DNA from: CBDBND01 sp965207985
GTDB taxonomy: Bacteria > Pseudomonadota > Alphaproteobacteria > Rhodospirillales > Rhodospirillaceae
Assembly (NCBI GenBank): GCA_965207985.1
Contig: CBDBND010000032.1
Span: 518,338 to 582,337 of the forward strand
DNA length: 64,000 nt
Direction of reading: 5' to 3'
This document shows, piece after piece, positions 44,801-53,575 of this stretch (positions are counted from its first letter, which is position 1; each line of letters starts with the position of its first letter). The position numbers and the translations under genes were made by a program. Below the pieces are notes generated by a model, which was not told where the DNA came from, did no database searches, and saw nothing but the letters and a program-made list of their open reading frames with translations.

Positions 44801-45539
44801 CAAGGGTCTTGCCTAGCAGATCGGTTTTTCTCGCGGTTGACGTAGCAGAAGCCTGACCTTGTTGGAAGCCCGATGGTTGAAGCGCCACTCGGTTTCCTTG
44901 AGGTGGAGGTGGAATGTGTGTCTGGGCACACCCATGAACTTTACGAGCCGCACCTTGGCCATGCCCCAGAAGCCCTCGATGCCATTGATGTGAACCGGGC
45001 CGCGGGCGAACTCATCGCAGGAATGGTCGACCCGGAAGTGACCATAGCCGAGATCGACGAGGCCGTTGTAGCCGCGCCATCCATCGGAGTTGACGACGGT
45101 GCTTGGATCGACCCTGCCCCGAATAATCCCCTGTAGCGTTGACTTTGAGCAGTCCGGGACGATCTCGGTGTAGACCTGCCCTTCGCGTTCGAAGATCCCG
45201 AAGACGACTGTCTTGCCATAGGCTCCGCGTCCGCGCTTGCCTTTGATGCGTCTGGCACCGAAGAAGCTCTCATCGACCTCGACCACGCCGAAGAACGGGC
45301 GCTGTGCTTCGCAAGCCGCGAGGATCCGCTCCCTCAGGCCGCGGTAGATCCGGTTCACAGTGTTGCGATTTACGCCGCAAATCGCGGCCGTTTGCAGCGC
45401 CGTGAGATCAGCGGCAAAGCACTTCACGACAAGGCGAATCTGAGCTTCAGAAAGTTTGGAACTTTTCGAGTATCGGTTTTTCATTACCATACAGAGCTTT
45501 ATGCCGCCATCGGCTATGCTCTGCTAGGCAAGACCCTTG
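44801..45539 (-). mobile_element. IS1595-family insertion sequence (739 bp)
   Basis: Perfect 20-bp inverted ends CAAGGGTCTTGCCTAGCAGA (44801-44820) and its complement (45520-45539). One transposase inside. The 8-bp direct duplication expected for this family is not present: the outer bases differ (AAATACAA left, TTGATTTT right). Together with a broken gene on each side that do not match each other, this suggests the copy sits at a recombination junction. Confidence 0.85.
44813..45490 (-). CDS. IS1595-family transposase, short type
   Basis: 225 residues: N-terminal helix-turn-helix (TALQTAAICGVNRNTVNRIYRGLRERI) and ISXO2-like DDE domain with VEVDESFFGARR, VVNSDGWRGYNGL and a GIEGFWGMAKVRL third motif (HINGIEGFWG). 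It has no zinc-ribbon, like IS1016-type members. The frame is complete and could be active. Confidence 0.9.
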   Translation of the reverse strand: MVMKNRYSKSSKLSEAQIRLVVKCFAADLTALQTAAICGVNRNTVNRIYRGLRERILAACEAQRPFFGVVEVDESFFGARRIKGKRGRGAYGKTVVFGIFEREGQVYTEIVPDCSKSTLQGIIRGRVDPSTVVNSDGWRGYNGLVDLGYGHFRVDHSCDEFARGPVHINGIEGFWGMAKVRLVKFMGVPRHTFHLHLKETEWRFNHRASNKVRLLLRQPREKPIC

Positions 45540-45692
45540 ATTTTTTTGCCTGTTTTCAAGCGCTTCTGGGCCTATGCTCACGTAGACCTGAGTGGTCAGA
45601 GAGACGTCAAAGTGGTATCGCCTTGGCGCGTCTTCTTTGACCTCTTTGACTCCGAAATCGCCCGGCGACCATCATTGTTTTGCAAGTTATGA
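45540..45692 (+). pseudogene. 3' fragment of an unidentified gene, cut by the IS
   Basis: Immediately right of the IS the plus strand carries an open stretch FKRFWAYAHVDLSGQRDVKVV, then WRVFFDLFDSEIARRPSLF, ending TGA at 45690-45692. The stop overlaps the ATG of the TVP38 gene in ATGA, the usual sign of a genuine operon partner. The aromatic and charged composition looks like real protein. I do not recognise the family. The 5' part is absent. Confidence 0.45.
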
Positions 45693-46447
45693 GCCAACCC
45701 GAACCTGAGACGGCTGACGTCTCCACAGCGCCTGAGAAGAAAACACCGCTTTGGAAACGGCTTGCAGTGTTGGCCGTGTTTGCCGTCCTGATTGTGGTTC
45801 TGCTTGCGACCGGTGTTCAGGACTTCTTGTCGTTGGAGGCGCTTCGGGAAAACCGCGTTGCGCTTCTCGAGTTCGTGGAGCGCAACTACGGCGCTGCCGT
45901 CGTGATTTTTGTTCTGATCTATGTGGTCGCGGTGACGTTTTCCATTCCCGGGGCGGTGTGGCTGTCCATTGCCGGCGGCTTCATCTTCTCCGCAGGACCG
46001 GCCACGGTGTTCATCGTTCTTTCGGCCACCGTTGGCGCCACTCTGGTGTTTCTTCTCGCCCGTTATGTCTTGGGTGACATGCTGAGGCAGAAAGCCGGCG
46101 GCGCCATCGAGCGTATGCGCGCAGGCTTTCAGGAAAACGCGTTGAGTTACATGCTGGTGTTGCGATTGGTGCCGTTGTTTCCTTTCTTCATCGTCAATCT
46201 TGTACCGGCATTTCTGAATGTGCCATTGCGCATCTATGTCACCGGAACGGCCTTGGGCATCATTCCTGGTTCCTTTGTCTATGCCTGGGTGGGCAGCGGT
46301 GTCGGTGCCGTGTTCGACGCCGGCGGTGATGTGGATCCGGGTGCCGTTCTGTTGCAGCCCAATGTCATCGGTCCGCTGCTCGGTCTTGCAGCGCTGGCGT
46401 TGATTCCGGTCGCCTACAAAAAGTTTCGCAGGACCGCAAATGACTGA
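45689..46447 (+). CDS. TVP38/TMEM64 (DedA-like) membrane protein
   Basis: 252 residues from ATG 45689. About five helices, with the SNARE-associated core: FSIPGAVWLSIAGGFIFSAG, GATLVFLLARYVLGDMLRQ and LRLVPLFPFFIVNLVPAFLNVPLRIYVTGTALGIIPGSFVYAWVG, containing the reentrant loop arginine region. TVP38 proteins are thought to move or flip lipids. The stop overlaps the start of the FAD reductase by 8 bp; this pairing of TVP38 with a mercuric-reductase-like protein is common in proteobacteria. Confidence 0.88.
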   Translation: MSQPEPETADVSTAPEKKTPLWKRLAVLAVFAVLIVVLLATGVQDFLSLEALRENRVALLEFVERNYGAAVVIFVLIYVVAVTFSIPGAVWLSIAGGFIFSAGPATVFIVLSATVGATLVFLLARYVLGDMLRQKAGGAIERMRAGFQENALSYMLVLRLVPLFPFFIVNLVPAFLNVPLRIYVTGTALGIIPGSFVYAWVGSGVGAVFDAGGDVDPGAVLLQPNVIGPLLGLAALALIPVAYKKFRRTAND

Positions 46448-47867
46448 CGTGCTCAAACCGGATCTTTGCGTCATCGGTGCGGGCTCCGGTGGCCTGTCGG
46501 TGGCCGCCGGCGCCGTACAAATGGGGGCGTCCGTCGTTCTCATCGAAAAAGGGCTGATGGGCGGCGACTGCCTCAATTACGGCTGCGTACCCTCGAAAGC
46601 CTTGCTGGCGGCGGGGCATGCGGCGCACGGCCAAGACGCCCAAGCCGCCTTTGGCGTTCACGGCCAGGCGCCGGATGTGAATTTTCAGGCCGTGCACGAT
46701 CACGTTCATGATGTCATCGCCGGCATCGCACCTCATGATTCTGTCGAGCGGTTCGAAGGTCTTGGGGTCACGGTGATCAAAGGGGAAGCGCGGTTCACGT
46801 CAAAACGCACCATTGAGGTCAATGGGCAGACCATTCAGGCAAGGCGGTTTGTCATCGCCACCGGATCCAGCGCTTTGGTGCCGCCCATCGAAGGGCTCGC
46901 GCAAACACCGCACCTGACCAACGAAACCATCTTTAATCTGACCGAAGCGCCCGGCCATCTCATCGTTATCGGCGGCGGCCCCATCGGCAGTGAACTGGCG
47001 CAAGCCCACCGGCACTTGGGCTGCCGGGTGACCGTCCTCGAAGCCTTCACTATGCTGCCCAAAGACGACCCCGATCTGGTCGCCCTGGTGCGCGAACAGC
47101 TGATCAAAGACGGCATCGACGTTGTCGAAGGCGCGAAGGTGGTCCGCACCGCGCCGTCCGACGGCGGCGTTGCGGTTACTTACGAAAAAGAGGGAGCCCA
47201 ACAGACCGTCACCGGCTCTCATTTGCTGGTCGCCGTCGGACGCAAGGCAACGGTGGACGGTCTTGGGCTGGAAGAGGCCGGCATCACCTATTCACCGAAG
47301 GGCATCGCAGTGAATGTCGGGCTCAAGACTTCGAACAAACGGGTTTACGCCATCGGTGATTGCGCCGGCGGCTTGCAGTTCACACACGTCGCCGGATATC
47401 ACGCCGGCATTGTCATCCGCAGTGCCTTATTCCGGCTGCCGGCCAAGGCGGATCACACAGCCGTGCCGTGGGTGACGTATACGGACCCGGAGCTGGCCCA
47501 GGTCGGCCTGACCGAAGCCGAGGCCAGAGAAAAACATGGCGACAGTATTCGTGTTGTCACATGGCCGTTTGAAGAGAACGATCGTGCGCGGGCAGAACGG
47601 AAAACCGAAGGCCTCGTCAAAGCGGTGATAGCAAAGAACGGCCGCATCCTCGGCTGTGCCATTGCCGGCCCTCAGGCCGGAGAACTCATCCAGGTTTGGA
47701 TTCTCGCCCTATCGCAAAAGCTGAAAATCGGCGCGTTGGCGGGGATGATCGCGCCTTACCCCACACTGGGTGAAGTGTCTAAGCGGGCGGCTGGCGCCTA
47801 TTACACGCCAACACTTTTCAGTGAGCGCACCCGCAAGGTGGTGCGTTTGCTGTCCAAGTTTGGATAA
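46440..47867 (+). CDS. FAD-dependent disulfide reductase (mercuric reductase-like)
   Basis: 475 residues: FAD-binding GAGSGGLSVAAGAVQMG (~14-30), redox disulfide GGDCLNYGCVPSK (~41-53), NAD-binding VIGGGPIGSELAQAHRHLG and the second FAD contact VYAIGDCAGG. The C-terminal motif reads APYPTLGEV instead of HPTxxE of true lipoamide dehydrogenases, and no C-terminal Cys pair is present, so it is neither a classical Lpd nor MerA. It is co-transcribed with TVP38. The substrate is unknown. Confidence 0.87.
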   Translation: MTDVLKPDLCVIGAGSGGLSVAAGAVQMGASVVLIEKGLMGGDCLNYGCVPSKALLAAGHAAHGQDAQAAFGVHGQAPDVNFQAVHDHVHDVIAGIAPHDSVERFEGLGVTVIKGEARFTSKRTIEVNGQTIQARRFVIATGSSALVPPIEGLAQTPHLTNETIFNLTEAPGHLIVIGGGPIGSELAQAHRHLGCRVTVLEAFTMLPKDDPDLVALVREQLIKDGIDVVEGAKVVRTAPSDGGVAVTYEKEGAQQTVTGSHLLVAVGRKATVDGLGLEEAGITYSPKGIAVNVGLKTSNKRVYAIGDCAGGLQFTHVAGYHAGIVIRSALFRLPAKADHTAVPWVTYTDPELAQVGLTEAEAREKHGDSIRVVTWPFEENDRARAERKTEGLVKAVIAKNGRILGCAIAGPQAGELIQVWILALSQKLKIGALAGMIAPYPTLGEVSKRAAGAYYTPTLFSERTRKVVRLLSKFG

Positions 47868-47874
47868 TCGGGTC

Positions 47875-49308
47875 ATGGTCGACACATCCGTCCCAAACCC
47901 GAACGACGCCCAGAACGACGTTAAGGCGCACACCAAGGCGCGTGCCAAGACCATTTGGTTGTCCGGCCTGTCTGCGCGTCTGCTCTGGCTGACCATCGCT
48001 TTTATCATGCTGTGCGAAGTTCTGATCTTCGCACCCTCCATCGGACGCTTCCGCGTTCAGTACCTGGAAATGAAACTGGAAGCGGCGCACCTGACACTCA
48101 CAGCCTTGGAAGCGGCGGACATGGTCGATCCCGAACTGCAGCGCCGCCTGCTCAACCAGGCCGGCGTTCTCGGCATGACGGTGATCCGGCCCGGCATGCC
48201 GGCGCGCACCCTCGGGCCGGACATGCCCGCCCGCATTCCGCTGCTGTTTGACATCCGCGACGAAGGTTTTTTTGCCCTTATCTGGGATGCCTTGTCCTGC
48301 ATGATCCAGCCCAAGGACATGGTCATCGGTGTGACCGGTTTTTCGCCGTCGGACCCGAACGTCATTGTCGAAGTGATCTTGCCGGAAGAACCCCTGCGCC
48401 GTGAGCTGATTGATTACGGCGAGCGGATTTTTCTGCTGAGCCTGTTCATTTCAGTCGTTACCGCCGCGCTGGTGTACCTCAGCATTCAATGGCTTGCGGT
48501 CCGGCCCATGCGGCGTTTGACAGAAAACATGATTGCCTTTCAAGCTGCACCGGAAGATCCCGAACGGATCATGACACCGGGTGAAAGGCAGGACGAGGTT
48601 GGCATCGCTCAGCGAGCTCTGGCCGATATGCAGACCCAACTGCGCACGGCATTGACACAAAAAGAACGCCTCGCTGGCGTTGGCACGGCGGTGACAAAGA
48701 TTTCCCATGATCTCAAAAACATTTTAGCCACGGCCATGCTGGAGTCTGACCGGCTTGATAAGTCGGAAGACCCCGAAGTGCGGCGCATTACCTCCGGGTT
48801 GGTCAAAGCCATCGACCGGGCCATTCACCTTTCGACAAAAACTTTGCGCTTCGCCAAAGAAGGACCTCCGCAAGTTGAACTCAAACCGGTCAATCTCATT
48901 CCCTTGCTGCATGAGATCAAAGAAGCCATGGCGCCGGCCATGCAGAGCTGCGAACTCGCTGTGCACGCCAGCGATGAAATTGAAATCACGGCGGACGCCG
49001 ATTTGCTGCGCCGCGCTTTGGAAAACCTGATTCGTAATGCAGCCGAAGCCGGTGCCTCAAAAGTGACCGTCAATATTGAAATGGAACCGCCTCACAGCCT
49101 TTGCATCACCATCCATGACAACGGCCCCGGCTTGCCCGACAAAGCCAAGGAGAACCTATTCGTGCCCTTTGCCGGGTCCGCCCGCTCGGAAGGCTCTGGG
49201 CTGGGTTTACCCATTTCCCGGGAGGCCATTCGGGCACAGGGCGGAGATATCTTTCTTAAAGAATCGACTGACTCTGGCACGGCATTTGCCGTCCGTGTGC
49301 CTTTGTAG
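47875..49308 (+). CDS. Sensor histidine kinase
   Basis: 477 residues from ATG 47875, 8 bp after the reductase. Two helices (~35-55 and ~185-207) flank a periplasmic domain, then a HAMP-like linker (RPMRRLTENMIAFQAAPED). H-box VTKISHDLKNILATAML, N-box NLIRNAAEAG, G1 DNGPGLP and G2 GSGLGLPIS complete the catalytic domain. No response regulator gene adjoins, so it is an orphan kinase or works with a distant partner. The signal is unknown. Confidence 0.88.
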   Translation: MVDTSVPNPNDAQNDVKAHTKARAKTIWLSGLSARLLWLTIAFIMLCEVLIFAPSIGRFRVQYLEMKLEAAHLTLTALEAADMVDPELQRRLLNQAGVLGMTVIRPGMPARTLGPDMPARIPLLFDIRDEGFFALIWDALSCMIQPKDMVIGVTGFSPSDPNVIVEVILPEEPLRRELIDYGERIFLLSLFISVVTAALVYLSIQWLAVRPMRRLTENMIAFQAAPEDPERIMTPGERQDEVGIAQRALADMQTQLRTALTQKERLAGVGTAVTKISHDLKNILATAMLESDRLDKSEDPEVRRITSGLVKAIDRAIHLSTKTLRFAKEGPPQVELKPVNLIPLLHEIKEAMAPAMQSCELAVHASDEIEITADADLLRRALENLIRNAAEAGASKVTVNIEMEPPHSLCITIHDNGPGLPDKAKENLFVPFAGSARSEGSGLGLPISREAIRAQGGDIFLKESTDSGTAFAVRVPL

Positions 49309-49420
49309 AGGACCGCCGATGGCGGCAGTGCCTCTACCATCTCACGCATAAATGGTCTAAACCCCGCACCAACAAAAGTCGTTAGAGGCACGCAACAGGT
49401 ACGCATAAGGAAAGTCGGCC

Positions 49421-50248
49421 ATGAGCACGACTGCGCCCGAAAATCCAAAGATCACCACCCGCGATTTGCTGGCTCGCAAGGGGGCCACGCCGATCGTTTG
49501 CATCACCGCCTATTCTGCCCCCATGGCCACCCTGATGGACGACCATGTGGACGTGTTGCTGGTCGGCGACTCCCTTGGCATGGTGTTTTACGGTTTGCCG
49601 TCGACGCTGTCCGTCACCACTGAGATGATGATCAATCACGGCGCTGCCGTGGTGCGCGGGTCGCAAAAGGCGTGTGTCATTGTCGACCTGCCGTTCGGGT
49701 CCTATCAGGAATCGCCGCAACAGGCTTGCGCCACCGCGTCCCGGGTGATGGCCGAGACCGGTTGCGCTGCCGTCAAGCTGGAAGGCGGTGAAGTGATGGC
49801 CGAGACCATCGCCTTCCTGGTGGCTCGCGGCATTCCCGTCATGGGTCATGTCGGCATGACGCCGCAATCGGTCAACGCCTTTGGCGGCTATAAGGCGCAG
49901 GGGCGCACGCAAGAGGGTGCAGAAGCAGTTCAAAAAGACGCCCATGCCGTCGCCGAAGCTGGCGCCTTTGCGGTGGTGATCGAAAGCACCGTCGAACCCG
50001 TCGCCCGCGCCATTACGGAACAAATCCCTATTCCCACCATCGGCATTGGTGCGTCGCCCGCTTGCGACGGTCAGATCATTGTCGCCGAAGACATCCTCGG
50101 TCTGTTTAAGGATTTTAAACCTAAGTTTGTCGAACGGTATGCCGATCTTGGCGAGGAAATCACGGCTGCGGTCGAACAATACGGCGAAGATGTGCGTGCT
50201 CGTAAGTTCCCAACGCTTGACCATTGTTACGGTGTCGACAAATCCTGA
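49421..50248 (+). CDS. panB: Ketopantoate hydroxymethyltransferase
   Basis: 275 residues. Transfers a hydroxymethyl group from methylene-THF to 2-ketoisovalerate, the first committed step of pantothenate synthesis. Signatures: CITAYSAPMATLMDD, metal site VGDSLGMVFYG and IVDLPFGSYQESP, AAVKLEGG, MGHVGMTPQS and IGIGASPACDGQI. Length and order match PanB throughout. panC follows by 18 bp, so the two form an operon. Confidence 0.95.
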   Translation: MSTTAPENPKITTRDLLARKGATPIVCITAYSAPMATLMDDHVDVLLVGDSLGMVFYGLPSTLSVTTEMMINHGAAVVRGSQKACVIVDLPFGSYQESPQQACATASRVMAETGCAAVKLEGGEVMAETIAFLVARGIPVMGHVGMTPQSVNAFGGYKAQGRTQEGAEAVQKDAHAVAEAGAFAVVIESTVEPVARAITEQIPIPTIGIGASPACDGQIIVAEDILGLFKDFKPKFVERYADLGEEITAAVEQYGEDVRARKFPTLDHCYGVDKS

Positions 50249-50266
50249 TATAGGATTCATCCATCC

Positions 50267-51157
50267 ATGCCCGACCCTGGTACATCACTTCACGTCGTCC
50301 GCGATGTCGACAGCCTACGCCGCAGAGTGGCGTCGTGGCGGGGTGCGCTCCAATCCGTCGCTTTAGTACCGACCATGGGCGCGCTCCACGCCGGCCATAT
50401 GGCTTTGGTCGAGCGGGCCAAGGCCTTGGCCGATGCTGTGGTGGTCTCCATCTTCGTCAATCCCAGCCAGTTCGGACCGGAAGAAGACCTGACGGCATAC
50501 CCACGCCCTGAAGCGGATGACTGGGAATTGCTCGATCAGGCGGACGTGGACTTGCTCTATCGGCCCGGCGCCGGCGTTATCTATCCGGACGGTTTTCAAA
50601 CCAGCGTATCGGTGCGCGACGTCAGTCAGGGGCTGTGCGGCGATCATCGCCCCGGCCACTTTCAAGGCGTTGCCACGGTGGTCACCAAACTGCTGCTGCA
50701 GGCTTTGCCGGACATGGCCGTGTTCGGCGAGAAGGACTATCAGCAGCTCATCGTCATCAAGCGCCTGGTAAAGGACCTCAACATTCCCACCGACATCGTC
50801 GGGGTGCCGACGGTGCGGGAGGACGACGGCCTGGCTCTGTCGTCGCGCAACGCCTATTTGAGCGCTGCGGAACGGCGCATCGCGCCAACGCTGTATAAGG
50901 AATTGACTGCAGCGGCGACGGAGATCGCTGCCGGCGCAGACATTGAACCCCGCTGTGCGGCAGTCACTGAATCGTTACTGGAGGCTGGCTTTTCGTCCGT
51001 CGACTACGTCGAAGTGCGAGATGCGGAAACTTTGGCGCCTATCACCCGCATCGATACCGAAGCCAGACTGCTGGCTGCAGCCACCCTTGGCAACTCGCGT
51101 CTGATCGACAACGTTGCCGTGTTGCCAGCACCAGATGGAGAACTGTCCGAAGATTAA
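50267..51157 (+). CDS. panC: Pantoate-beta-alanine ligase
   Basis: 296 residues. Joins pantoate and beta-alanine using ATP to make pantothenate. Signatures: PTMGALHAGHMALVERAK with the HxGH nucleotide motif, SIFVNPSQFGPEEDLTAYPR, GDHRPGHFQGVATVV, FGEKDYQQL and TVREDDGLALSSRNAYLS (KMSKS-like). Operon with panB. It is convergent with the lipoprotein gene. Confidence 0.95.
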   Translation: MPDPGTSLHVVRDVDSLRRRVASWRGALQSVALVPTMGALHAGHMALVERAKALADAVVVSIFVNPSQFGPEEDLTAYPRPEADDWELLDQADVDLLYRPGAGVIYPDGFQTSVSVRDVSQGLCGDHRPGHFQGVATVVTKLLLQALPDMAVFGEKDYQQLIVIKRLVKDLNIPTDIVGVPTVREDDGLALSSRNAYLSAAERRIAPTLYKELTAAATEIAAGADIEPRCAAVTESLLEAGFSSVDYVEVRDAETLAPITRIDTEARLLAAATLGNSRLIDNVAVLPAPDGELSED

Positions 51158-51177
51158 CGGACAGGTTAGCGGCCCAC

Positions 51178-52287
51178 TTACCGTACGTAGATATGGACCT
51201 CGGCCGACTGCGCCGTGGGCGACGCCATGGCCGACAGCATCACCCGGTCCGACGGCAGACCCATGCCAGCGAGAGACTGCAACACCCCTTCCGCGTTGCG
51301 GCGGGCGGAGCCGGAGGTCAAATTCTGATTATCGGACCCCGGGCTGACCGCAACCAGATCGAAGATGGCGTTGGGGCGGCGTTCCAGCGCCCGGCTTACG
51401 GCCTGATAGAGGGCCGGTTCATAGGCCACGTCCGGCCGATCGAAACGGATCACCACCAGCGGCCGCCGTTGAGAAAAATCGCCCGGCGCGGCGGAGGCCA
51501 TCTGCGGCCCTGACGGGGTCGTCTGCTGCGAGCGGTATAGTTGTCCGGCGTTGATGTCGCCGGCCAGTTCCATGAGATTTTCCCGTTCGTTGGCAACGAA
51601 CTGCTGCTGGCGGCCGATGTCCGTGTTGAGTTCGCCGAGCAGACGGTCAATGGTCACCGTTGTCTGATTGACTTCGTCTTGCAAGCCACGCAGGCGGCGG
51701 TGGTCTTCATCGACCGCACCGGTCAAGCCAAAAGCCGCCCGCACACTGTCGAGCAGGTACGACGACATGGCGGAATCAGCGGCCACTTGGGCAGCCAGCT
51801 GATTCATGCTGGAGATGTCGCCTTCGATGCGGTTGAGCTGTTCCTGCGATGACCGCCATTGGCTCATCAAGTTGGGGTTGCCTGGCGTGGTGCCCACTTG
51901 CAGGCGGCTTTTGATGCCGCCGACCATGCCGTGATAGGCCGAGGCGTTGGACACCGTCAGGGAGCGAATGGCTTCGAGCTGATTGTTGCGCACGTTCAGG
52001 GTCTGGCGCAGTTGGTCAAGCTCGCCGGTGAATTGGGTGACCTTCTGATTGACGAAGGTGCCCGTGGTCATGGCGGTCATACCGACGGATGACACGGGCG
52101 CTTGGGCCACGGGAGCCGGACGGAATTCGGTGGCGGTGCCTGACGGTGCAGGTGCCGCTTCCGGTGCAGCGGCAACCTCTTCTTCATCTTCGCCGAAAAT
52201 CGGGAACAAGGCGTCGGTGGCGAACGAACATCCGCTCAAGCCCAGCATCGCGCCCAGCGCCAATATGTGACGTACGGACAGCCCCAT
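51178..52287 (-). CDS. Envelope lipoprotein with OmpA-like C-terminus
   Basis: 369 residues from ATG 52287, with signal and lipobox LGAMLGLSGC (Cys near residue 20). A Pro/Ala-rich stretch follows, then a long helical region with Gln-rich heptads (~75-230, likely coiled coil). The last ~90 residues resemble an OmpA-type domain (PLVVIRFDRPDVAYEPALYQAVSRAL and a final SARRNAEGVLQSLAGMGLPSDRV), although the usual ND/R peptidoglycan motif is blurred. Likely anchored in the outer membrane with a periplasmic coiled coil. Specific function unknown. Confidence 0.7.
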   Translation of the reverse strand: MGLSVRHILALGAMLGLSGCSFATDALFPIFGEDEEEVAAAPEAAPAPSGTATEFRPAPVAQAPVSSVGMTAMTTGTFVNQKVTQFTGELDQLRQTLNVRNNQLEAIRSLTVSNASAYHGMVGGIKSRLQVGTTPGNPNLMSQWRSSQEQLNRIEGDISSMNQLAAQVAADSAMSSYLLDSVRAAFGLTGAVDEDHRRLRGLQDEVNQTTVTIDRLLGELNTDIGRQQQFVANERENLMELAGDINAGQLYRSQQTTPSGPQMASAAPGDFSQRRPLVVIRFDRPDVAYEPALYQAVSRALERRPNAIFDLVAVSPGSDNQNLTSGSARRNAEGVLQSLAGMGLPSDRVMLSAMASPTAQSAEVHIYVR

Positions 52288-52593
52288 CACATCCATCCTT
52301 TCCCTAACCAGCCTGCTTGTCTTGATCGTTATCACAATAGCAAGAGAGGTCACCGTTTGCTCTCAACGGTTACCCCCAACATATTGAGGCAGAAACATAA
52401 ATTGGTTTCCTCCCAAGCCGGGGGCGAGTGTACGCAAAGAGGCATGGGGGAACAAGCCGCATTTACCCACAGGCCGGGCAGGGCGGTCGGCACCCCTGGC
52501 TTTTGAACGGCCGCTAACGCCCCGCAGGGCCTTGATTTTCCCTGGACAGGCGAGGGGCGGTTGAGTACCACAACCGCTCCCGTCAGCGATGGG
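52288..52593. other. Spacer between lipoprotein gene and tRNA-Arg
   Basis: 306 bp without a convincing gene. It should hold the promoter of the leftward lipoprotein and of the rightward tRNA. Part of it is GC-rich with short open frames that show no protein character. I see no defined regulatory motif. Confidence 0.35.
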
Positions 52594-52670
52594 GCGCCCG
52601 TAGCTCAACTGGATAGAGCACCTGACTACGGATCAGGAGGTTAGGAGTTCGAATCTTCTCGGGCGCGCCA
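52594..52670 (+). tRNA. tRNA-Arg (anticodon ACG)
   Basis: Full cloverleaf by eye: acceptor GCGCCCG pairs with CGGGCGC, D-arm GCTC/GAGC, anticodon stem CCTGA/TCAGG around loop CTACGGA (anticodon ACG, reads CGN after A-to-I editing), variable AGGTT, T-arm AGGAG/CTTCT with TTCGAAT, discriminator G and encoded CCA. 77 bases. It is the only RNA gene found in the window. Confidence 0.95.
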
Positions 52671-52688
52671 TTTCTTGGAAAGAAATGG
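52668..52688 (+). terminator. Hairpin at the tRNA 3' end
   Basis: CCATTTCTT pairs with AAGAAATGG around a 3-base loop, beginning at the CCA of the tRNA. It could end the transcript or guide 3' processing; no T-run follows, so intrinsic termination is uncertain. Confidence 0.4.
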
Positions 52689-52706
52689 CCGCCCTAAAGA
52701 AACAAT

Positions 52707-52728
52707 GGGTTCGAATGCTTTCGAACCC
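52707..52728. repeat. Perfect hairpin resembling a tRNA T-arm
   Basis: GGGTTCGAA and TTCGAACCC form a 9-bp stem with a 4-base loop, followed by CGCGTACCATTTCT. The GTTCGAAT core and the trailing CCATTTCT recall the 3' end of the tRNA-Arg 40 bp upstream. It may be a partial tRNA 3'-end duplication left by an integrating element, or a terminator for the convergent gene at 52746. Confidence 0.35.
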
Positions 52729-52745
52729 GCGTACCATTTCTCGCA

Positions 52746-53564
52746 TCAAAAATCCGAACCAGACCTTTTCCCCCGCCGCAACAGTTCCGCTTCCGTCAAA
52801 GCAAAGGACTTGGGGTTGTCCACGTCGATGGGACCAAAAACATAGGGCAGGTTCACCACCGAAGCGGTGATGCCGAGGTTCTTGCCGATGCGGGCGATGA
52901 TGTCGTCCAGAGTCGCCCATTTCATCTTGTAAAGGATGAACGGCATCACCCCGAAGGCCTTGAGAATGCGCCAATGCTTTTTGCCGAACTGGCCGCCGCC
53001 TTCGAAGATGTGCGCCGTGATCAGCGAGGCTTCATTGCGCAAACCAAACAGATTGCACGACGACCAGCCGCCGTCCTTGATGCGGTGATAGGCGAGACCT
53101 GAGTCCGGAAACTGTTGTTGCACCACCTCTTCCGAGGTGAAGCCACAAATGGCGTCTTCCGTGTGCGTTAGAAAACCGGTGACGAAATCACGGATCAACT
53201 CGGGGGTGTGCAAGGCGTTGTCTCCAGTGGTGATGACCAGGGGCAGGGGATCATCCAGCGCTTCCACGGCGGCGAGCACGCTTCCCGCCAGATTGCCGCG
53301 GCTGGGGGTGACCACGATGGTGCCGTCATCGATCCAGGTACTCAGTTGAGGCACGCTGCGGATGACCTTTTCCTCTTCGATGGAAATGGCGATGCGGTTG
53401 AAACAGCCGCTGTCCAACAGCACGCGCACCACCCGCTCGAGCATGACCTGACCGGCGATCTCGACCAGGCACTTGTGGGATTTGTTTTGCAACTGGGCGA
53501 CGGAGTCCGCAGGCCCGCGACGGCTCGCCGCCATCACAAGAGCGGTGACGTTTTGTGCGCTCAT
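52746..53564 (-). CDS. MobA-like nucleotidyltransferase
   Basis: 272 residues from ATG 53564. N-terminal TALVMAASRRGPADSVAQLQNKSHKCLVEIAGQVMLERVVRVLLDSG is a variant of the LAGGxSxRxGxxK nucleotide-binding pattern of GT-A fold nucleotidyltransferases, followed by VITTGDNALHTPELI with the metal aspartate. Related proteins include cobinamide-phosphate guanylyltransferase and sugar nucleotidyltransferases; the acceptor is unknown. The gene starts 12 bp after the MmgE/PrpD gene on the same strand, so they are probably co-transcribed. Confidence 0.75.
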   Translation of the reverse strand: MSAQNVTALVMAASRRGPADSVAQLQNKSHKCLVEIAGQVMLERVVRVLLDSGCFNRIAISIEEEKVIRSVPQLSTWIDDGTIVVTPSRGNLAGSVLAAVEALDDPLPLVITTGDNALHTPELIRDFVTGFLTHTEDAICGFTSEEVVQQQFPDSGLAYHRIKDGGWSSCNLFGLRNEASLITAHIFEGGGQFGKKHWRILKAFGVMPFILYKMKWATLDDIIARIGKNLGITASVVNLPYVFGPIDVDNPKSFALTEAELLRRGKRSGSDF

Positions 53565-53575
53565 CCTTTGTTGGC

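Noticed and set aside
45596..46576. 326-residue open frame antisense to the TVP38 gene
   Set aside because: Low-complexity, His/Gln/Arg-rich shadow of a clear membrane protein gene with overlapping operon partners.
46440..47867. Calling the FAD reductase lipoamide dehydrogenase or MerA
   Set aside because: The C-terminal HPTxxE motif is replaced by YPTLGE and no terminal Cys pair or metal-binding N-terminal domain is present.
49309..49420. GAGG...CGCC/GGCG...CCTC imperfect hairpin after the histidine kinase
   Set aside because: Several unpaired bases and no T-run; not convincing as a terminator.
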